The notes below the pieces were generated by a model, which worked only from the letters and a program-made list of their open reading frames with translations, was not told the DNA's origin and made no database searches. The position numbers were made by a program, and so were the translations under genes. A DNA stretch of 43,039 bases from NCBI GenBank assembly GCA_001247695.2, contig LGRX02029287.1, positions 1 to 43,039 of the forward strand. Direction: 5' to 3'. The stretch's first letter is position 1; each line of letters opens with the position of its first letter. This DNA comes from Cymbomonas tetramitiformis. Its lineage: Eukaryota > Chlorophyta > Pyramimonadophyceae > Pyramimonadales > Pyramimonadaceae. This document shows, piece after piece, positions 29,751 through 40,515 of the stretch.

Positions 29751-30545
29751 GTTCTCTGGTCCTCTGTCCGGCTGAGCTGCAGGCCTATGAGCCGGCAGCG
29801 GTCGGGCAAGGGGTCTTTCTGGTCTGACTGGATTGATGCCCTTTGACGTGGTGCCCTTCTTCTGGACTGGACTTTGTGTTCGTGGACAGACTGGTACCTA
29901 TGACCTGCCCTATGAGACCTTAGACACCGACAGCTCTACTCTGACCTTAAGCACATCTGACTGGATTCTGGCCTTTGACTACATCCTGTACCTCTTTGAC
30001 ATCTTCTATGACCTCGAGTACTGGTTGACCGTCGAGCTGAGCAGCATCAGATGAGAGTATCTATCGGGGAGCGAGATCTGGCGGAGACCAGTCACTATTT
30101 TCATATCCTTGTGGCAGTCCACCTAGTTGGCATGCATATACTAGTACTTTAGCATTCGGTTTAGAGGGTTAGCCGGAAGCGGGGATGGCGGCAGGTCGGC
30201 CCTTTGGTTGATGTTGTTCTGATCCGTGGACGGGGACCTCTTAGTTTGCATTAGCTACCTGTTTCACATTCTTGTGCCACCTCAGCCGAGGTGGTGTGCT
30301 GAGATTCGGTAGTTCAGTACCACGTATGACTTATGACAGTGACAGTGACAGTACAGTGACTTCCTACCTGTACTCCGTAGTTCGACTTCGGTAGCTTAGA
30401 CTGTGACACACGATATGATTGCCTAGTGACGGCCTCAGAGCTTAGATAGCCTGAGAGTCGTGTATTCATTTCTATCTTTTGATATACCCGATTGCCTCGC
30501 TCAAACCCTACGGCGTTCAGCGTTTTCACTGTGTCACTAGGACAT
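29751..30545. other. 3' flank of the copia element, possible LTR start
   Basis: No gene. Near 30281-30300 CCACC...GGTGGTGTGCTGAGATT could mark a polypurine tract and the start of an LTR: a similar CCACC...GGTGGTGTGCTGGATTT lies at 33383-33414, and both are followed by GACTTCCTA- or CACTTCCTA-containing sequence. No LTR end or 5' partner found. Confidence 0.35.
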
Positions 30546-31370
30546 TCTAGTAGGGGGGTATTACCGCACGTTACCAAAAAGTTTTACCATCGGTAATACC
30601 GGGTATGGGTATTACCGGGTATTACCCCCGTATTACCATCGATTTTACCCATTTTACCATGGGAAAAAATCAAATCGACGGCTTCTCAGCCGTCACGCCA
30701 GGACGATTTCCAACATCCCCATTCCGTGAGAGGGTGACACGTGCTCGACGTCTAAACAGTTCACAACGCGAGTACATCCCTGCGTGGCAACACGAGAGAT
30801 ATCCGTCATGGATTTGCCCTTCTTAGGACACTCTGACCGTCCTCCATCCCAAAATACCAAAATTTACCATTGGTAATACCGGGTAAGGGTATTACCAATC
30901 CCGAAAATCGGGGCGGCTGTCTGTACTTTCTGAGAAGTAGTTTTTGTTCGTTTCGGTGGCGACGACATTCGAATTTGGTCTAGCCACCTTCATAGATCGA
31001 TTGCGCATACATCAAAGCCTCTAGGAGCACATTTGTACGGCAGGTGACGGCACCCGAGAGTGCAGCATGTAACCAATCCCCAAAATCGGGGCGGCTGTCT
31101 GTACTTTCTGGAAAGTAGTTTTTGTTCGTTTTGGTGGCGACAACATTCGAATTTGGTCTAGCCACCTTCTTAGATCGATTGCGCATACATCAAAGCCTCT
31201 AGGAGCACACATGTATGGCTCCCAATAATAATGTGTGCGTGATGCCACATGATCGTTTTAATTATTGCCAAAAATCCCAGAATAGTATTACCTCGGTAAT
31301 ACCACTCAAAGTATTACCGGTATTTTACCCGGTATTACCAAGGGCCAAAATCCTTTACCCGGTAAATTGC
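30546..31370. repeat. GGTAATACC-rich palindromic element
   Basis: Clusters of GGTAATACC/GGTATTACC and TTTTACC words at 30547-30660, 30851-30895 and 31286-31360 surround a unique-looking core. The words are mutually complementary, so the clusters can pair with each other. No target duplication was found, so the borders are approximate. Confidence 0.6.
30895..31220. repeat. 178-bp tandem duplication inside the palindromic element
   Basis: CCAATCCC-AAAATCGGGG starts at 30895 and 31073. About 147 bp match with few substitutions before the second copy diverges after CTCTAGGAGCACA. Confidence 0.9.
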
Positions 31371-31564
31371 CAGCTATAGCTAGGAGCTGGAAACTGTCAG
31401 AGGGAGGCCTGTGCTGTAGCCAGGGCGGTCCCTTTCTAAAACCGCTGGCAGGATACTGCCTCAAGCTAAGTCCCTACAGCTAATCTCAAAGCTACTCAGC
31501 CACTTTCAAAGTGGTCCACAAAGCTGCAGAGTTCACTAGTGTTGAAGATGCCGTCAGAGTCAAA

Positions 31565-31650
31565 GATGTTCAAGCAGAACCAGAGTCCAGAAGCCAGAGT
31601 CCAGAACCAGAAACCAGAAGCAAGAGTCCAGAAGCCAGAACCAGAACAAG
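31565..31650. repeat. CCAGAA-type imperfect microsatellite
   Basis: Runs of CCAGAA, CCAGAG and GAAGCCAGA. It is the insertion target of the element at 31653-32661. Confidence 0.85.
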
Positions 31651-31652
31651 AC
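31644..31652. repeat. 9-bp target site duplication, left
   Basis: GAACAAGAC, identical to 32662-32670. Confidence 0.8.
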
Positions 31653-32661
31653 CAAGGCATGGAATCAATTGTTTGATATTGTTTGATACCATCAATATAA
31701 GAATATATCAGAATATCATAATCAATTGATGGCTATTTGATGCACAATCAGAATATTACAATCGATTGATATCCAATTCCGAGAATTACAATCGATTGAT
31801 GCCTAATCCGAATTATCACCATAGATCGATTCTCGATTTGCATTATCACAATCGATTGATCGTGACCGTGGGACATATCAGAATCTATTGATATTTGCAT
31901 TTGACACACAACCACATATCGATATGTAGTATATAACTCCCTAACCGATCCTTCATTCCTGAATTTTAGGCTTTTCATTCGTCGCTAATTTGGCTTCGCT
32001 GAAGTGTGTTTGAGATGAACCAATAAACATGTAAATGATGCCCATCCTCAGATTGGAGGGGGTGTGTTGGAGGTTCTCGACTCGAGTTGGTGGCATTCAA
32101 AAATCAAAACTTTTGGCCACGACCTGGACATCATTTTACAGTTCGACTATTGACTTCCCGTGTACGCCGTGTGAATCAAGATGGGTAAACGTGGACGTGG
32201 AAGTAAGCCTAACCATGTGAAACTGGTCGCCCAATGGAAAGGCCCCATCAAACGGACGCAACAACCCCATTTCGATCTTGTTGGCAGTAATGATATCGTG
32301 TACACGGTGCGAGGGATTAAGGCAGAGCGGGTGGCAAAAGGACCACGCAGTCCCTTCAAAGATACTTATTAGATAGTAAATAGCAATTGTTTAAATACAT
32401 AGCCTGCAATATCACGGTGTAGCAATTCTTGGGTATCATATCAATTGATATAGCCTCGGTAGAAATCACGATCAATTGATGTGCATTTGCTAGAATTACA
32501 CTCAACTGATAGTTTAATGTTACAATCACAATCAATCGATAGCTCCCTTCTTTTATCACAATTTATTGATAGGATAATTTAGAATATCACTATTAATCAA
32601 TGAAAATTTTGGAATAATAAAAAACCATCGATGCTGCTTGTTCCAACTGATTCCATGCCCT
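31653..32661. mobile_element. 1009-bp DNA transposon, 9-bp target duplication (Mutator-like)
   Basis: Left end contains AGGCATGGAATCAATTG and right end, read inward, AGGGCATGGAATCAGTTG. They match at 15-16 of 17 positions. A perfect 9-bp duplication GAACAAGAC flanks it, the length made by Mutator-like transposases. Both subterminal halves are packed with ATCRATTGAT words in inverted layout around a more ordinary centre. No transposase, so it depends on a partner. The one small frame inside is at 32181-32372. Confidence 0.8.
32181..32372 (+). CDS. Small basic protein (63 residues) inside the transposon
   Basis: ATG at 32181, TAG at 32370. Begins MGKRGRGSKPNHVKL and continues WKGPIKRTQ, VYTVRGIKAERV. 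The W-x-GP followed by a V-x-T-V-R strand vaguely resembles the C-terminal domain of gypsy integrases, so it may be a captured retroelement scrap. It fills the only non-AT-word part of the element. Coding status uncertain. Confidence 0.35.
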   Translation: MGKRGRGSKPNHVKLVAQWKGPIKRTQQPHFDLVGSNDIVYTVRGIKAERVAKGPRSPFKDTY

Positions 32662-32670
32662 GAACAAGAC
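32662..32670. repeat. 9-bp target site duplication, right
   Basis: GAACAAGAC, matching 31644-31652. Confidence 0.8.
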
Positions 32671-33600
32671 TACGGTAGAGCAAATTGAGGAATCCAGAAA
32701 AGTGAAAATCTGAGCCCAAGCCTGCCGAAACCACAAAAGGTAAAGAAATGCCGAAAGGAAGAGTGTACGCTGTACGGCAAGGTGGACAGACTGTTGGCAG
32801 TCACCCCAGTGGGATGTACTGCTGCGGTGAAGTCAGCGGCTCGATTGAGCACCACCGAACCCTGAACCGCTGATACACATGCAAGACACATGAGTGCGGG
32901 CAGGGCTAGGGATGCAAAAGAGAAGACTCTCGGCAATGTTGCCACACCGACACGTGAGCATGTAGCCGGCGGGGCCGAGGGAATCTCGTCTACCGTACTC
33001 GTCCGAGGACGAGGCGCCGAGCTCTGGGGACTCCGCGACTGAGATCGTCTACGCATGATTTACCACCGGCCCCGGAGGCCGGCAACTACTGCACCCTCAC
33101 GCTGCTCCGAGCTGGCCGACCAGTTCCGGGAACCTCTAGTGGCTGAAGATTGCTTACACCGTGCCTGCCTAGGGATTGGCTAGTGATTAGCTTTCTAGAT
33201 GTGCAGAAGAGCTCTTTGAATTTGAGCTGTGTTTAGGGTTTTAGCACTTAACAGCTATATCTGACAATCTTTGCTGTGAGCTGGGACCGCCCTGACCAAG
33301 AGTACAGGCCCCCAGCTGTGCTACAGTTTCCTCCTGAAGTTGAGTAGGGAGTTTGTTGCTTCGTTTCACCACTAGCTCCGGCCACCACCCTAGGCGGGTG
33401 GTGTGCTGGATTTGACACTGTGACACCCGAAACTGTCACATGTCACTTCCTATAGTAGGCTGGGTGACCGTCACCAGTAGACGGGAAACACCCGTTAGGT
33501 ATTTATGTTATCTCTACTTTTATCAATCACACTTTACCGTTCTGATATCGTAACCCTCAACTCAGGGTTTATCTCACTAGCTAGATATATATTACAGCAG
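32671..33600. other. No supported gene; possible LTR fragment
   Basis: A 128-codon minus-strand frame (32670-33056) has a hydrophobic stretch but no family resemblance and no supporting context. 33383-33600 may be an LTR related to sequence near 30290. Confidence 0.4.
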
Positions 33601-34492
33601 ACCCATATATCTAACACAAAGCAAAGCTGAGCAAAGCAAAGCAAAGCAAAGCAAAGCAAAGCAAAGCTGAGCTGAGCTGAGCTGAGCTTAGTTGACACGC
33701 TGGCGTAAGCAAAGTTGACACGCTGAGCTGATATTAACTAACAAGCCGAGGGTGTAAGCTGGGCTGGTAAACCGAGCTGACGAGCTAAACTAACAAGCCA
33801 AGCCGAGCTAATAACAAGCTGAGCTAAGCCGAGCTAGCAAGCTGAGCTAAGCTGACAAGCTGGGTTAAGATGAGCTAAGCTGACAAGCTGAGCTGAGCTA
33901 CGCTGAGCTACGCTGAGCTACGCTGAGCTACGCTGAGCTAAGCTGAGCTGAGCTATACACTGAGCTACGCTGAGCTACGCTGAGCTACGCTGAGCTACGC
34001 TGAGCTACGCTGAGCTACGCTGAGCTACGCTGAGCTACGCTGAGCTACGCTGAGCTACGCTGAGCTACGCTGAGCTACGCTGAGCTACGCTGAGCTACGC
34101 TGAGCTACGCTGACAAGCTGAGCTACGCTGACAAGCTGAGCTGCACACGCTAAGCTGACACGCTAAGCTCACACGCTAAGCTGACACGATTAGCTGGCAC
34201 GCGTAGCTGGCACGCTTAGTTGAGCCGAGCTGAGTTGAGGTGACTCGCTTAGCTGAGTTGAGGTTACAAGGTGAGCTGAGCTGCGGTGCCAAGGTGAGGC
34301 GAGTTGAGGTGATAATCCAAGCTGAGCTGAGCTGAGCTGAGCTCAGTTGAGCTGAGCTGAGCTGAGCTGAGCTCAGTTGAGCTGAGCTGAGCTGAGCTGA
34401 GCTCAGTTGAGCTGAGCTGAGTTCAGGTGAGGTGAGGTGAGGTGAGGTGAGGTGAGGTGAGGTGAGGTGAGCTGAGCTGAGCTGAGCTGAGC
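33601..34492. repeat. ~890-bp composite microsatellite (AGCAA, TGAGCTACGC, GAGCT, GAGGT)
   Basis: Order: AGCAA pentamers (33616-33665), irregular GAGCTAA/GACAAGCT region, about 20 copies of the decamer TGAGCTACGC (from about 33896 to 34110), AAGCTGACACGC region, then GAGCT pentamers with CAGTT interruptions (34318-34425) and GAGGT pentamers (34426-34470). All are variants of one GAGCT-like word. Open frames over it are artefacts. Confidence 0.95.
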
Positions 34493-34748
34493 TCACACCG
34501 AACCTTTCGCTGGATCTACGGCCGTGGACGTACATCGGCCAAAAGCTCCACCAGTGATAGGTCCTGAGATTAACTGCATGTTGCCCGAAGTCCTCCCAGC
34601 CTTCTTCTGCTTGTTCCCGCGCTTGCAGCCACAAGCGGAGAATTAAAGGGTCTTCGGGAACCCATTGGGCTTGTTGTAACTGGCAGTCGGGAAACGTAAA
34701 AGTATCGAAAGGCCATATCCAATACTGCAATATTCCAATATTGGCCAT
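34493..34748 (-). pseudogene. Protein fragment ending in the microsatellite
   Basis: ATG at 34748. About 80 residues of ordinary composition (FDTFTFPDCQLQQAQWV, AREQAEEGWEDFGQHAVNLR, WWSFWPMYVHG) before the frame enters GAGCT repeats. GQHAVNLR resembles AQHAVSLK in the minus-strand frame at 37.8 kb. Possibly the 5' end of a gene cut by repeat expansion. Family not recognised. Confidence 0.35.
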
Positions 34749-35594
34749 ACTGGTGTAGGTAGTCTAAGGTGCGGGTTGTGGTTCTATGTCACGAGCGCAG
34801 GTGTGCGCAAACGACCTCCGGTTACGACTCCTCCAACATATACCCTAAAACCCGGAACCTTGGACGCCCCGATATATCCATGTGCAGCACACCTGTAGGA
34901 ACACCTGCCGCGGGATATTTTCCCTCTGACGTATTTTTATGTTTCCCGCGAAATAATACAATTAACCGGTCTTCTTAGCTGCCGAGAATCGTCCTGGAAT
35001 AGCCTGTTCAGGGCAAATTGACCCGCTGAATGCCCATGTTGGGTCACATGAAGCCTGGGGGAGCATCACCCCTGGTTGTTTTCAGTCCTGAACAACTTTT
35101 GCAGCATAATAGCTTTTGAAAATATGTCTTTTGCTGCTCACGTTCGCCCGATGAGAAGTATTTTACTACGTGACCCTCCAAACACCCTAAAATGGGCCAT
35201 AAATCTGCTGGATCTCTCCCATGTAAGCAAATAGTTGCATTTTTGGAAATGTCAAAATATTACATATTCTAATAGTGCAAAAATCTAACATTTCGTTCAC
35301 AAACATAAGGCAAAATCATAACTTTCCACACCTAACACGATACTTCCACCTTTCCCGTTTTCTTGCCGCACGCGTGACTCGCGTGGCTACTTTGAAGAGT
35401 CAAAAACCAGATTTTTCGAAATTCCTTCAAGGACTATTCAAATTAACCCTCATATTTGTCATTCAGAACCCCAAAAACCAATTTGGCAGACAATTTAATG
35501 CTTTCTCATTTTTTTCTCATTTGCGCCCGCGTGTCTCATTTTTGCGATATGGTCGTTGTGTGTAGAGCGGGTTGCCCAGTGCCATAAGATACCA
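34749..35594. other. Gene-free stretch
   Basis: No supported gene, repeat or RNA. Confidence 0.55.
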
Positions 35595-35909
35595 CTAATA
35601 GCTATGTGCGTCCAGTCCAGCAGCAAAAGCAGTGTCCTCAGGATAGGGAGTAAAGAACACAGTGGACTTGAGATTCACATCAAAGGGGGTAGCGAATAAA
35701 TCAGCGGCGAGGTGAAACACGGAGCGCAAGCCATCCTGGTCCGAATATGGGAATATCCAGTAGTCACGAGTGATATTATCCACCCAGAAGACCATTCGCT
35801 GCGCAGTGAATACTAAATAACCCCTCAGTGAACCCGCGGGAGCATCACCACACGCCTCCATCGCGGCAAGTCGCGCCACAAGTCGCTTCATTCGCGATGG
35901 GACGCTCAT
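35595..35909 (-). CDS. Hypothetical 104-residue protein
   Basis: ATG at 35909, stop at 35595. Composition is protein-like (basic N-terminus MSVPSRMKRLVARLAAME, then YLVFTAQRMVFWVDN and an aromatic, acidic C-terminal half). No family recognised. It points away from the frame at 35955, leaving a 45-bp shared upstream region. Confidence 0.4.
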   Translation of the reverse strand: MSVPSRMKRLVARLAAMEACGDAPAGSLRGYLVFTAQRMVFWVDNITRDYWIFPYSDQDGLRSVFHLAADLFATPFDVNLKSTVFFTPYPEDTAFAAGLDAHSY

Positions 35910-35954
35910 GCGACATGTGAGAGGGAGGCCACGGATGAGTGATTTTACGGCCGT

Positions 35955-36503
35955 ATGACGGAGTTGCTAATTATGGTAGCTACGATCGTCGTCTGCCAGG
36001 TTGGGATTTTCTTGGGGGTTGCGTTCTATTTACTATATTATGCGCCCGACTATTGCCCGTTTGGCCACGGACAATGCCCTTTCTGCAATCGTCCCATTTC
36101 CTTTGTTCCAGTGTACGGCTCAACTCATGGCATCCACCCCCCTCGCCGCCTCAGCACGGGTGCTTCAAGCTGCCGAAACATTTCTATAGGTACTCTCAAT
36201 ACGGCTGGAACGAGAAGAACACGCAACGCGCCCACTAGGGCACTATGGAGAGATTCCGATTTGGACCCTGCCATCACCCCTTATATCATTAGGTGCGGTG
36301 CGGGATACTCCCATACCGCAAACTCCGCCGGCTGCATCCTGTACACGTATAGCGGAGGCGGGGATGCCGCTGTCGTCAAGCCTGGTGCGAAGATACACGC
36401 CCTTCCGCAGCCTGGTGATGTGGACTCGCCGCGAGTCCACCGGATGGGGACTTTCTACGATTCTACCCCCCATGTCGCAAAGTCTCGCTCTTTCGTAAAA
36501 TGA
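35955..36503 (+). CDS. Hypothetical protein with possible N-terminal membrane segment
   Basis: ATG at 35955. LLIMVATIVVCQVGIFLG and on through YLLYY could span a membrane. It is followed by CPFGHGQCPFC (Cys/His cluster) and then S/T/R-rich sequence without clear structure. 182 residues, stop at 36501. No family recognised. The long second half may be chance. Confidence 0.3.
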   Translation: MTELLIMVATIVVCQVGIFLGVAFYLLYYAPDYCPFGHGQCPFCNRPISFVPVYGSTHGIHPPRRLSTGASSCRNISIGTLNTAGTRRTRNAPTRALWRDSDLDPAITPYIIRCGAGYSHTANSAGCILYTYSGGGDAAVVKPGAKIHALPQPGDVDSPRVHRMGTFYDSTPHVAKSRSFVK

Positions 36504-37360
36504 TAATATACTTTAAGGTAATTTCACAATCATTTGCTATATATTCATGGTTTTCTTCTTCTGAAATTTACCATTAATCGTTTCGACCGTCCACCGGGGT
36601 CTCCATATCTGCTTGCATCCTGCTGCCCCGTGACAACGTCACGTCGTGGCGAGACCATTTATTTCCACACATTTATCCTGAAACGAAAGGGCTTTCAGGA
36701 AAGATTATGTAAAGGGAATCTTGGGCAATCTGTGCTGCTACATATTTTTGTGACACGCGACAGGAAACGCTCAGCTTGTTACAAAAACATACTGGGTACC
36801 GTACCGTACCGAGTACCCTTCGGTAGATTCTCTACGTAATGGATACGGCGTGCATCGTATTATAATCGAAACGTGGTATGTCATCGGTGTTCGCTAGGAC
36901 CCGTGTATCCCGTATGGATATAATATATGGCGAAGTCGAATACAAGGTACATACATTTGGTGCATGCGCATACGTACGGTATGCCTTACGTATCCTGTAC
37001 ATTTGATGTATTTTTGTTGGGCTCTAACAATCCGGATACGATCTTCGTGCTTGGAGTTTACAACTGTGCTCCTCAACAGGCGCATTCCTCTACATCCCAA
37101 TAAATGGATGATGATGGGCCGTGCCACACATTACCATTATACCATTGCACTCTGGTCCGCGCTGGAGAATCCACCCACAATGGATCCAGGGAATCTTGGT
37201 ATGCATAAGTGTGCAACGAAGTTTGTAATCCCCATTGCGACAACAGTCGGGTGTCAGTGGTCACAGTGAAGCAATTGGTACACAGCTCTCAAGCACAAAG
37301 ATTGCTTCGCGCGCGCTCTCTCTCCGTTGTTTCTATTTCTTGATGGCTTTCTACGACCTA
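36504..37360. other. Gene-free stretch
   Basis: Contains GGGTACCGTACCGTACCGAG near 36787 (short GTACC repeat). No supported gene. Confidence 0.5.
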
Positions 37361-38115
37361 TCAACTTACCATCTGTGACAAACCCCACACTAAATATGGT
37401 CGCGAATCAATGCAAACTGTGTAAAAAAGTCTACCAAAAATAACACCAAGTGAAATACAACTGTCTGCTACTCCCTTCCCGGGCTTATCAATGTCCTCAA
37501 TCACCTCATTTTCGTGGAGAAAGCAAGAGGTGAGCAAATCATATGGCTCTTTCTCCACAAGCATACAACCTGCAGGCATAATTGTAAGAGCACCCCAAGG
37601 AGTAAAGGGACGACAATCCTCGTTATCCACGCTCCAGCAATAATACGGTGGTTTTGCTATAGCCGGCGACCAGTAGTTCTTGTAGAAGCATTCCCTGAGG
37701 GTAGAATTAGCACCAAAATTCTCAGTGCATCTGGATAAACACCGACATTACTGCAACGTTTCAAGCTCACCGCATGCTGTGCGAAAACAAGGAACCAGTC
37801 TAGGGCACGTCTTTCCATTTTCTTAAACGTATCCAATTGAAGTGTGGGCATTTTCCCTCGGAGGTGTGGTGTTGGAGGCCCTCTTAAAAGAGGCCCCCAC
37901 TGTGTGGGTCTACTACAACCCTGATGCAGACACTGTGGGGCCGCATCATCGTTACATGTGACGTTCATTGTGTCATGACGATGCTCCAAGCGTGTGGCGC
38001 CCAATGAGTGTCCGGGACAATCACAAGGATGTGGGAGAGAAGTAATATACGAGCACGCATCTAGCACGTATGCCCAGAGAAGTGCCCAAATCAATACCCT
38101 TGGCGCGCAACACAT
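37361..38115 (-). pseudogene. Broken protein-coding remnant, one frameshift
   Basis: Upstream piece (frame ending 37657) has LDTFKKMERRALDWFLVFAQ and HAVSLKRC. Downstream piece (frame ending 37361) extends leftwards past its first ATG as FYKNYWSPAIAKPPYYCW, then CRPFTPWGALTIMPAGCMLV and a normal-looking C-terminus. The frames change between about 37700 and 37760. Composition and continuity suggest one former protein. AQHAVSLK resembles GQHAVNLR at 34.6 kb. No family recognised. A missed intron is less likely because the gap is only tens of bases. Confidence 0.4.
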
Positions 38116-40515
38116 GTGCTAGGAATGAAGGCCCAAAGGGTGGGCATCACCAGGCCCATAGGGGCTTGGTCCACGTGCGCTGCTCGGTCGCTTGCTTCGG
38201 GAGCTCCCCCCTGCCAGCTTGTCTGCGCCATGAGCTGCTGCTGCCAATGCTGCCCTGGAGGCAGCCGAGCCAGCATCTCCAGCTTCACTCTCAGCATTCG
38301 AGGCAGAGAGTGGTCGTGTACGGCTTGCACTTGTTGGGCGAGCAGCACTGCGCGCCTTGGCGTTTGGCCTGCGTCCCGCCCAGATGCCGCAAATGGCGAA
38401 GATTCAGGGCTACACACAGGGGGGTGATGGGGAGATAAGAGTCTAAACCTCGCAATTGGCAAACTCAAGATTCAAGATGCGTGTGGGCATTACCCAATTC
38501 CTTCAAAGTCAAGGAGGATTAATTAGATGAAGGGGAGAGTTGCGCATCCGCAGAAAGACACCATTGACTCCGACGAGAGTTGGTGAATATTGCGCGTTGC
38601 CGAGCACAGCAACGTGCATGCAACAGAAGCAGGTGTCCGACTCCCATCAGGTACGTGTCAGGGGCTGGTGCAGGACCCTGCAAAATGCATGCGAGAGCCC
38701 GATGCCCGATTGCGCAGGTGGCTTCGTCAACAACTCTGGCCCAGATCCTAGATGCGGGTCCTGATACAATTGCTGCTCTCACAGTGCTCTTCCGTGCTTC
38801 CAGCTGAACACCTCCGGGAGGTGTATGCAGCGCGAGGCGCGAGGCGTGCGAGTGCGGGAGGTGGGCTTGGAAGCAAGGAAGGCATGAAAGTAAAAAAGCG
38901 GCCTCATGACCATTTGTCACAGAACAAGAGAGGGGGAGAGGAGTGGCGCTGGGGATGCACTTGCGGCCGGAGCTCTGGGGCCGCGCATTTCGGTCGGAGC
39001 CACCAGAGCTTATGGAGCTGCTTGCGGTGGAAGCGCCGGTAACGCCTCCGGCTGAGACCCACCTCCCTCGCCTCAATCACCAACTCCCACTCCCCCTCTC
39101 CCCCCTTCGGCGCTAACCCTCAGTGGCTGTTTGCTGTGAGAAGCGACGATGCAGCCGCCTCGCATTCGTTAATATGGCGGTTCTGGCATACTGACCGGCC
39201 GCGCGCATCCTGAGTGGTGGAATTTTGGAACTGGAGACAAAAGGCTGTGATTGGTGGCTGGGGAATGCGCCTCCCGGAAGACATGTAACGCCTCGCAGCT
39301 TGTCGCACCGCTTCAGCTATCCAACTCCTACTGGAGAATGAAATGGGGAATGCGGAGTGACTCTGAGGGGCATCCGGTTGAAGACAGGAGCATCCAGCAT
39401 GGCGCCCGCCAGTGCGCCCTCGATACTGGCACCACACAGCCCGCGTGCCCTCCGCAGGCGGGGTCTGCACTATGGACCAGACAGGGGGGTGGGGGCACCT
39501 GTGGAGGACGTGCCACCTGTCTGAGCCAGGAGTGCCCTAAGGCTGGGTCGCGGGATACTGTCAGCAGTCTGAGCTGGGCGCGCGCCAGCTGTGTCCCGGG
39601 CCCCTGCCGCATCCACCCGACTCAGTGCCTATCCGCGCCCTCCTGGGGCCTAGGACTCAACCCGGCAAATGCGGGAAAAGTAAGGAGGGCACTTGGGTTG
39701 CTTGAGCCGCCCCCCAGGGAGGTCACCAGCAGCGGATGCCTGGCACATGCCACTGCGGTACCCCGAGCGTGACACGCGACGCCGCCTGGGCCGCCTGCGC
39801 GCCCAAGCGGCCGCCGGGGGTTGCATCGGGGTGCATGCAGCGCTGCGGAGTGCCGGGGGAGGCGGAGCGAGCGCGCGCCCTGAGGTCCGCGGGGCCTCTG
39901 GTCAGCGCTCGGCGGGAGCGCGCACCTGCTGATGATGACGAGGCCCACGCCACGGAGGGCCCCGCGGATTCGGTGGTGTGACTGTCATTCCCACCGGCGC
40001 TATGATAGCCAGACGGCGGCGCTTGCGGCGCTGGAAAGGCGGAGGGTGGGGGAGCGCCTTCCTCGGGAGGCCGCGGCGGTCCTGGTGAGCCCGCAGCGGC
40101 GCCCCGTGAACCATACGAGGACTCAGCGGATGTGGGCGGTCGAGCGAAGTAGGGGAAATGCACGCGCCCTCAAAGATCAGTGTCCGCAGACAGGACGAAG
40201 GGGGGCTCTGCGGAGCCCCGGAATTATTTAATTACAGTATTGATGGCCGGCAGCACGCACGGAGGGCCCAGAAGCGGCCCGCCCCGCGCACTCGCGGGAC
40301 TGCGGGCGATTGGGGACAGATCCCGGACGCATTCGTGCTGGGAAGGTGCACTGTAATTGGATAGGAGAGGTCAATTTGAACTCGGACCGAGGCTTGAAAA
40401 GCGAACACCAAAGTGTTGCTGCCCCCAAGTTGCGAAGTTTGGTGGGGCAGGCAGAGGGTGAGACGGGCAGATACTTGAGGGCAGTGACTCGAGCACGTTA
40501 GGTTGCAGGGCGTAT
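38116..40515. other. GC-rich stretch, no supported gene
   Basis: Many overlapping frames on both strands result from high GC and lack of stops. None shows domains. GGGGCTCTGCGGAGCCCC near 40202 is a small GC palindrome. A GA dinucleotide run lies at about 40522-40533. Confidence 0.5.

Noticed and set aside
34176..34492. Ser/Ala/Gln-rich C-terminal part (SSAQLSSAQL) as a coding low-complexity domain
   Set aside because: Direct translation of GAGCT/GAGGT pentamers. Only the part above 34493 was kept as a possible fragment.
33601..34492. Vertebrate immunoglobulin switch region
   Set aside because: Only the pentamer is shared. The window has no vertebrate features, and the array mixes unrelated words.
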